NCBI GenBank assembly: GCA_018241425.1 | Contig: JAFEDU010000003.1 | Location: 310,001 to 374,000 of the forward strand | Source of the DNA: Pseudomonadota bacterium | GTDB taxonomy: Bacteria > Pseudomonadota > Gammaproteobacteria > Steroidobacterales > Steroidobacteraceae | Length of the DNA stretch: 64,000 nt | Direction of reading: 5' to 3' | In this document: positions 60,437 through 64,000 of the stretch, piece after piece | How positions within the stretch are numbered: position 1 is the stretch's first letter | How the letters are laid out: every line of letters begins with the position of its first letter | Notes under the pieces: generated by a model | The model's database searches: none | Told to the model about the DNA's origin: nothing | Seen by the model: the letters and a program-made list of their open reading frames with translations, nothing else | Program-made: the position numbers and the translations under genes

Positions 60437-61629
60437 GGTGCGGACTCCGCGAGGCGCTGGTAGTGGCGCAGCACCTCGCGTAACTGTTCGTGCGGCAGGG
60501 CGCGGACATGGTGCCCGTCGATGCCGGTCATGTCCTCGGCGGCGACCATGGCGTTCACGACTGCCTCCTCGGTGGATTGCACGGTGGCTGCGAAAATCGG
60601 ATCGAGCGAGTCGTTCGGCACCATCTGCAGCTGCGCCACCTGGGAGGTGTTGCTGGCGTCGGGATTGGCGGTCGAGAAGGCGATGAAGATGTCGCCCGAG
60701 CCGTTGCCGGCGATGCTGCCGTTGCGTCCCAGGCCGAGGGACACGCGCTTGGCGAGGCGCTTGAGCTGGTGGGGCAGGAGCGGAGCGTCGGTGGCCACCA
60801 CCACGATGATCGAGCCGCGCTCGGCGAGGTCGGACGGCACGAAGGCGTAGGGGTCCTCGCTCGGGATCTCGCGCCCGACGTTGATGCCGGCGATGCGCAG
60901 GTTAGCGCGCGTGCCGTAGTTGCATTGCACGAGCACGCCGACAGTGTAGCCCCCGTCCTTGTCCGCGAGGTGGCGCGACGAGGTGCCGATGCCGCCCTTG
61001 TAGCCGTTGCAGATCATGCCCGTGCCGCCGCCCACGTTGCCTTCCTCGACCCGCCCGGAATGGGCGCCGTCCAGGGCCTTGAACACGTGCTCGGGCTTCA
61101 CGTGGAAGCCGTTGATGTCGTTCAGCCAGCCGTCCCAGGTCTCGGCGACCACGGGCAGCGACCACCAGGCGCCGGTGGCATCCTCCGGGCCGTGGGCGAC
61201 GCGCCACGCGATGACGGCATCGCGTACCACCCCGACGCTGTGGGTGTTGGTGATCATGACCGGACCTTCGAGGAAACCGGATTCCTCCACCCAGGTGGTA
61301 CCGGTCATCTCGCCGTTGCCGTTCTCGGTGAACCAGCCGGCGAAGGAGAAGCGCTGGATCGAGTCCAGGCCGCGCGGCAACACGGCGGTGACCCCGGTAC
61401 GCACCGGGCCCTTGCCCACCACGAGCTTGCCCGACCCCTGGATGAGGGTGGTATGCCCGACCAGGACGCCGGCCACGTCGGTGATGGCATTGTTCGGCCC
61501 CGGGGTGCCGTCGAACGGGACGCCCAGGTCGCGGGCGCGGGGCTTCGGCGGCGCGTCGGCGGCGAGGGCCGGGCCGATGCACAGGCTGGCCAGGGCAAGG
61601 AATGCAAGGCAACCACGGATCTGGAGCAT
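60433..61629 (-). CDS. P1-family (DmpA/BapA) aminopeptidase
   Basis: A 398-residue secreted N-terminal-nucleophile hydrolase. A signal peptide (to PALA-AD) precedes the DmpA fold. Self-cleavage is expected between Gly272 and Ser273 (LAERGSIIVVVATDAPL), freeing Ser273 as nucleophile; the late GNGSGDIFIAFSTAN segment completes the site. DmpA cleaves D- and L-amino-acid amides and BapA beta-peptides. It is translationally coupled to the amidohydrolase, so the pair probably degrades D-amino-acid or unusual peptides in the periplasm. Confidence 0.88.
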   Translation of the reverse strand: MLQIRGCLAFLALASLCIGPALAADAPPKPRARDLGVPFDGTPGPNNAITDVAGVLVGHTTLIQGSGKLVVGKGPVRTGVTAVLPRGLDSIQRFSFAGWFTENGNGEMTGTTWVEESGFLEGPVMITNTHSVGVVRDAVIAWRVAHGPEDATGAWWSLPVVAETWDGWLNDINGFHVKPEHVFKALDGAHSGRVEEGNVGGGTGMICNGYKGGIGTSSRHLADKDGGYTVGVLVQCNYGTRANLRIAGINVGREIPSEDPYAFVPSDLAERGSIIVVVATDAPLLPHQLKRLAKRVSLGLGRNGSIAGNGSGDIFIAFSTANPDASNTSQVAQLQMVPNDSLDPIFAATVQSTEEAVVNAMVAAEDMTGIDGHHVRALPHEQLREVLRHYQRLAESAP

Positions 61630-61789
61630 GGCGGCGGACCTTTGTCAGGTTCTTGGTGATCTTAAATGCGAGGGCTACCTTGCCCCCGCCCGCGGTGCAC
61701 TGCAACTTCCACGGGCCCCCTCCGGGACGGCAAGTGCGTCGTGGCTCTCACGCCCGTGACCGTTCGGTGACATTCGGGGGGCGCAGCGG

Positions 61790-61804
61790 GCGCTAAGCTA
61801 GCGC
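61790..61804. repeat. short palindrome abutting hemA
   Basis: GCGCTA-AGC-TAGCGC directly precedes the hemA ATG at 61805, with no Shine-Dalgarno between. It may be an operator or a start-proximal RNA hairpin. Confidence 0.5.
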
Positions 61805-63085
61805 ATGCACCAGATCGGCGTGGTCGGCCTGTCCTATCGCCACGCGGGCGTGGAGGACGTGGCGCGCTTCTCGCTCCCCCGGGCCGAGATCGCGGGCCAT
61901 CTGGGTGCGCTGCGGACCTCACTCGGCGCTGCCGAGATTCTCTACCTCGGCACCTGCAACCGCGTCGAGGTGGTGTTCGCCACCGACGCCGCCGCGGTCG
62001 CGGGCGATGCCCGCAATGCCGTGTTCCGTGCGCTCACCGGGCGCGAACCGGTGAACGGCGAGGCGGGGCGCCTCCTGCGCGCCTGGACCGGGGAGGCGGC
62101 GGTAGAACACCTCTTTCTCCTCGCCTGCGGGCTGGACTCGGCGCAGACCGGCGAGCAGGAAATCGCCTCCCAGCTGCGACTGGCCTGGGAAGAGGCGCGC
62201 GATGCGCAGGCGAGCGGTCCGGTCCTTGATCGCGTGATGGGCGAGGCGCTCGCGATGTCGCGGCGCGTGCATCGCCTGTCCGGCGGCGTACGCTCCCCCT
62301 CGCTTGGGGACCTGGCGGCCGAGCGGGTGCTGCGGCACCTGGACGGCCGCGCCGGTTGCGTCGCGCTCATCGGGGTTTCGCCGATGACGCGCCGCTGCGC
62401 GCTGCGCCTGTCGCAGTCGCAGCTGCCACTGCTCATCGTCAACCGCACCGCGGAGACGGCGGCGGAGCTTGCCGCCACGGTGGGAGCCCGCTGGCAATCG
62501 CTCGCGGATTTTCGCCGCCAGCCCGAGGAAGTGGCGGCCCTGGTGCTCGCCGCCGGCGGTGGCGAGCCCGTGCTCGACCAGGACACTCTGCAGCGGCTGC
62601 CGGCACGCGGCGGCTCACTGCTCATCGATTTCGGGGTGCCTCCGAACGTGGACCCGGCGGTGGCCAAACGCGCCGGTGTCCCCCGCGTGGGCATGAGCGA
62701 CCTCATCGACGCCGCCCAGCAGCGCCGCCTGGGCGAACTCATGCGCCTGGCCCCGGTCCGCGCCGCCATCGACGAGCGCCTCAACCACCTGCGCAGCGAG
62801 CTCGCCACCCGCGCCTTCGGTCCCCAGCTCGCCGACCTGCGCGAGCGCTTCGAGCAGATCGCGGCGCGCGAGGTGGCATACGCTCTGGAGCACGGCCTGC
62901 GTACACTGGACCCCGAGCAGCGCAGCCAGCTCGAGCGCCTCGCCGCGACCCTGGCGCACCGCCTCGCGCACCTGCCGATCGCGGGGCTGCGGGCGGCCGC
63001 ACTGCATGCCGAACCGGATGCGCTGGAGGCGTTCTTCGACGCCGCGCGCGCCGGCCGAACCCGAACCGACACGGAAAAGACATGA
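61805..63085 (+). CDS. hemA: divergent glutamyl-tRNA reductase
   Basis: A 426-residue protein with the catalytic cysteine in [10 protein letters not shown] (Cys51) and the N-terminal [21 protein letters not shown]. GluTR reduces glutamyl-tRNA to glutamate 1-semialdehyde, the first step of C5 haem synthesis. Several regions are atypical. The usual GLDSMVLGEPQILGQV reads [16 protein letters not shown]. The NADPH Rossmann loop (normally GAGEMG) reads [10 protein letters not shown]. The substrate-helix and dimerisation domain are otherwise present. ATG 61805 has no clear ribosome site. It is coupled to hemL by ATGA. Confidence 0.82.
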   Translation: MHQIGVVGLSYRHAGVEDVARFSLPRAEIAGHLGALRTSLGAAEILYLGTCNRVEVVFATDAAAVAGDARNAVFRALTGREPVNGEAGRLLRAWTGEAAVEHLFLLACGLDSAQTGEQEIASQLRLAWEEARDAQASGPVLDRVMGEALAMSRRVHRLSGGVRSPSLGDLAAERVLRHLDGRAGCVALIGVSPMTRRCALRLSQSQLPLLIVNRTAETAAELAATVGARWQSLADFRRQPEEVAALVLAAGGGEPVLDQDTLQRLPARGGSLLIDFGVPPNVDPAVAKRAGVPRVGMSDLIDAAQQRRLGELMRLAPVRAAIDERLNHLRSELATRAFGPQLADLRERFEQIAAREVAYALEHGLRTLDPEQRSQLERLAATLAHRLAHLPIAGLRAAALHAEPDALEAFFDAARAGRTRTDTEKT

Positions 63086-64000
63086 CCGACTCGACCGAAG
63101 CCCGCTACCCCAACTCCGAGGCCCTCTACGCCCGTGCCCTGAAGGTCATCCCCGGCGGGGTCAGTTCCCCGGTGCGCGCCTTCCGCGCGGTGGGCGGCAC
63201 GCCGCTCTTCATCACCCGCGCCGCGGGTGCGGAAGTGACGGATGCGGATGGCCGCACCTACCTGGACATGGTCGGTTCCTGGGGCCCGCTGATCGCAGGC
63301 CATGCCCACCCGGACGTGGCTGGTGCCGTGCGCGAGGCCCTCGGGCGCGGCACGACCTTCGGGGCTCCCTGCGAGCCGGAAGTCGCCCTGGCCGAGCGCG
63401 TGGTCGCCAGTTACCCCGGCATCGAGCAGGTGCGCTTCGTCTCCTCGGGGACCGAGGCGGTGATGAGCGCCATCCGCCTCGCGCGTGCCTATACCGGGCG
63501 TGACCTGATCGTGAAGTTCGCCGGCTGCTACCACGGCCACGCCGACCACCTGCTGGTGGCGGCCGGCTCGGGCCTTGCGACCTTCGGCAAGCCGTCCTCG
63601 GCCGGCGTGCCCGAGGCCTTCACCGCCTGCACCTGCGTGCTGCCCCTGGACGACGAGGCAGCCGCGCGCGCGCTGTTCGCGCGCCAGGGCGCGCGCATCG
63701 CCGCCGTGATCATCGAGCCGGTGCCGGCCAACCACGGCCTCCTGCTGCAGCGGCGGGAGTTCCTGGCGGCGCTGCGCCAGCTGACGCGCGAGCACGGCAC
63801 GCTCCTCATCTTCGATGAGGTGATCTCGGGGTTCCGCCTCGCGCGCGGCGGTGCCGCCGAGCTCTACGGCATCACCCCGGACCTCGCGACCTTCGGCAAG
63901 GTGATCGGCGGTGGCATGCCGGTCGGGGCCTTCGGCGGGCCGCGGCGCATCATGTCGCGCCTCGCGCCCGAGGGTGATACCTACCAGGCCGGCACGCTCT
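63082..64000 (+). CDS. hemL: glutamate-1-semialdehyde 2,1-aminomutase (cut by window end)
   Basis: The first 306 residues of a PLP enzyme that converts glutamate 1-semialdehyde to 5-aminolevulinate. It has [53 protein letters not shown], the PLP-site [11 protein letters not shown] and lysine in [18 protein letters not shown]. The text [13 protein letters not shown] and [15 protein letters not shown] is unlike the usual gammaproteobacterial VEPVAGNMG and recalls Bacteroidetes/Acidobacteria-type enzymes. The C-terminus lies beyond the window. Start overlaps the hemA stop. Confidence 0.9.
   Translation, partial: MTDSTEARYPNSEALYARALKVIPGGVSSPVRAFRAVGGTPLFITRAAGAEVTDADGRTYLDMVGSWGPLIAGHAHPDVAGAVREALGRGTTFGAPCEPEVALAERVVASYPGIEQVRFVSSGTEAVMSAIRLARAYTGRDLIVKFAGCYHGHADHLLVAAGSGLATFGKPSSAGVPEAFTACTCVLPLDDEAAARALFARQGARIAAVIIEPVPANHGLLLQRREFLAALRQLTREHGTLLIFDEVISGFRLARGGAAELYGITPDLATFGKVIGGGMPVGAFGGPRRIMSRLAPEGDTYQAGTL

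Overview
This is a stretch of a high-GC (roughly two thirds or more G+C) bacterial chromosome with dense gene packing, many 4-base ATGA/GTGA overlaps and mixed strand use. The housekeeping content (rpoH, ftsYEX, rpmB-rpmG-mutM, coaBC-dut, rsmD-coaD, trmB, pyrE next to an ExoIII/Crc-type gene, MarC, secreted M20, S10 and P1 peptidases) points to a Gammaproteobacterium, probably near the Xanthomonadales/Nevskiales/Steroidobacterales. That placement is inferred from gene families and synteny, not from a phylogenetic marker. I see no phage, insertion sequence, integrase or CRISPR array; the window reads as core chromosome with lineage-specific regulatory and envelope genes.

Layout. 0-2.5 kb: a small ribbon-helix-helix protein, a SulP anion transporter, and a low-GC region with hairpins and a strong leftward terminator (candidate non-coding RNA or long 3' UTR). 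2.5-5.5 kb: a two-component system of the 'dedicated sortase' (Pds) type with no sortase in view, and a 34-residue membrane protein. 5.5-12.3 kb: a hypothetical repeat protein, glutaryl-CoA dehydrogenase, malic enzyme, an EamA exporter, an M20 peptidase and an Mpo1-like protein. 12.3-18 kb: rpoH, a membrane protein, a PBP7-type endopeptidase and ftsX-ftsE-ftsY. 18-24 kb: a surface lipase, rsmD, coaD, an AlkA-like glycosylase, mutM, rpmG and rpmB. 24-31.3 kb: an ECF sigma factor, its Ser/Thr kinase and a large secreted SBBP-repeat protein. 31.4-42.4 kb: a SoxR switch, radC, coaBC-dut, pyrE/xth, an AmpG-like MFS carrier, a Rieske protein, MarC, trmB and an S10 peptidase. 42.4-51.8 kb: an eleven-gene leftward cluster with an ECF sigma/anti-sigma pair and lipid-modifying enzymes (desaturase, flavoprotein, two Cfa-type methyltransferases, DUF1365, DUF1295, DUF2878, lipocalin, DUF6134-like protein). 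52-61.6 kb: a periplasmic molybdo-hydroxylase, a LOG-family protein, an OmpA-domain protein, tRNA-Gly(CCC), a YdeI-type protein, an esterase pseudogene, an N-acyl-amino-acid deacylase-like amidohydrolase and a DmpA-type aminopeptidase. 61.8-64 kb: hemA and hemL (cut by the window edge), both unlike the usual gammaproteobacterial versions.

How it fits together. The clearest theme is stress control. rpoH carries a near-perfect CIRCE operator overlapping a sigma-E-like promoter. A near-consensus SoxR box sits inside a 19-bp-spacer promoter for a flavin reductase. One ECF sigma factor is paired with a Ser/Thr kinase, and a second heads a membrane-lipid remodelling operon that resembles the singlet-oxygen and furan-fatty-acid clusters of other proteobacteria. 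I did not find a wholly unknown system. The strongest candidates for new biology are the rpoH control region, the lipid operon with its RskA-type (not ChrR-type) anti-sigma factor, the structured low-GC region at 1.9-2.3 kb, and the atypical hemA-hemL pair.
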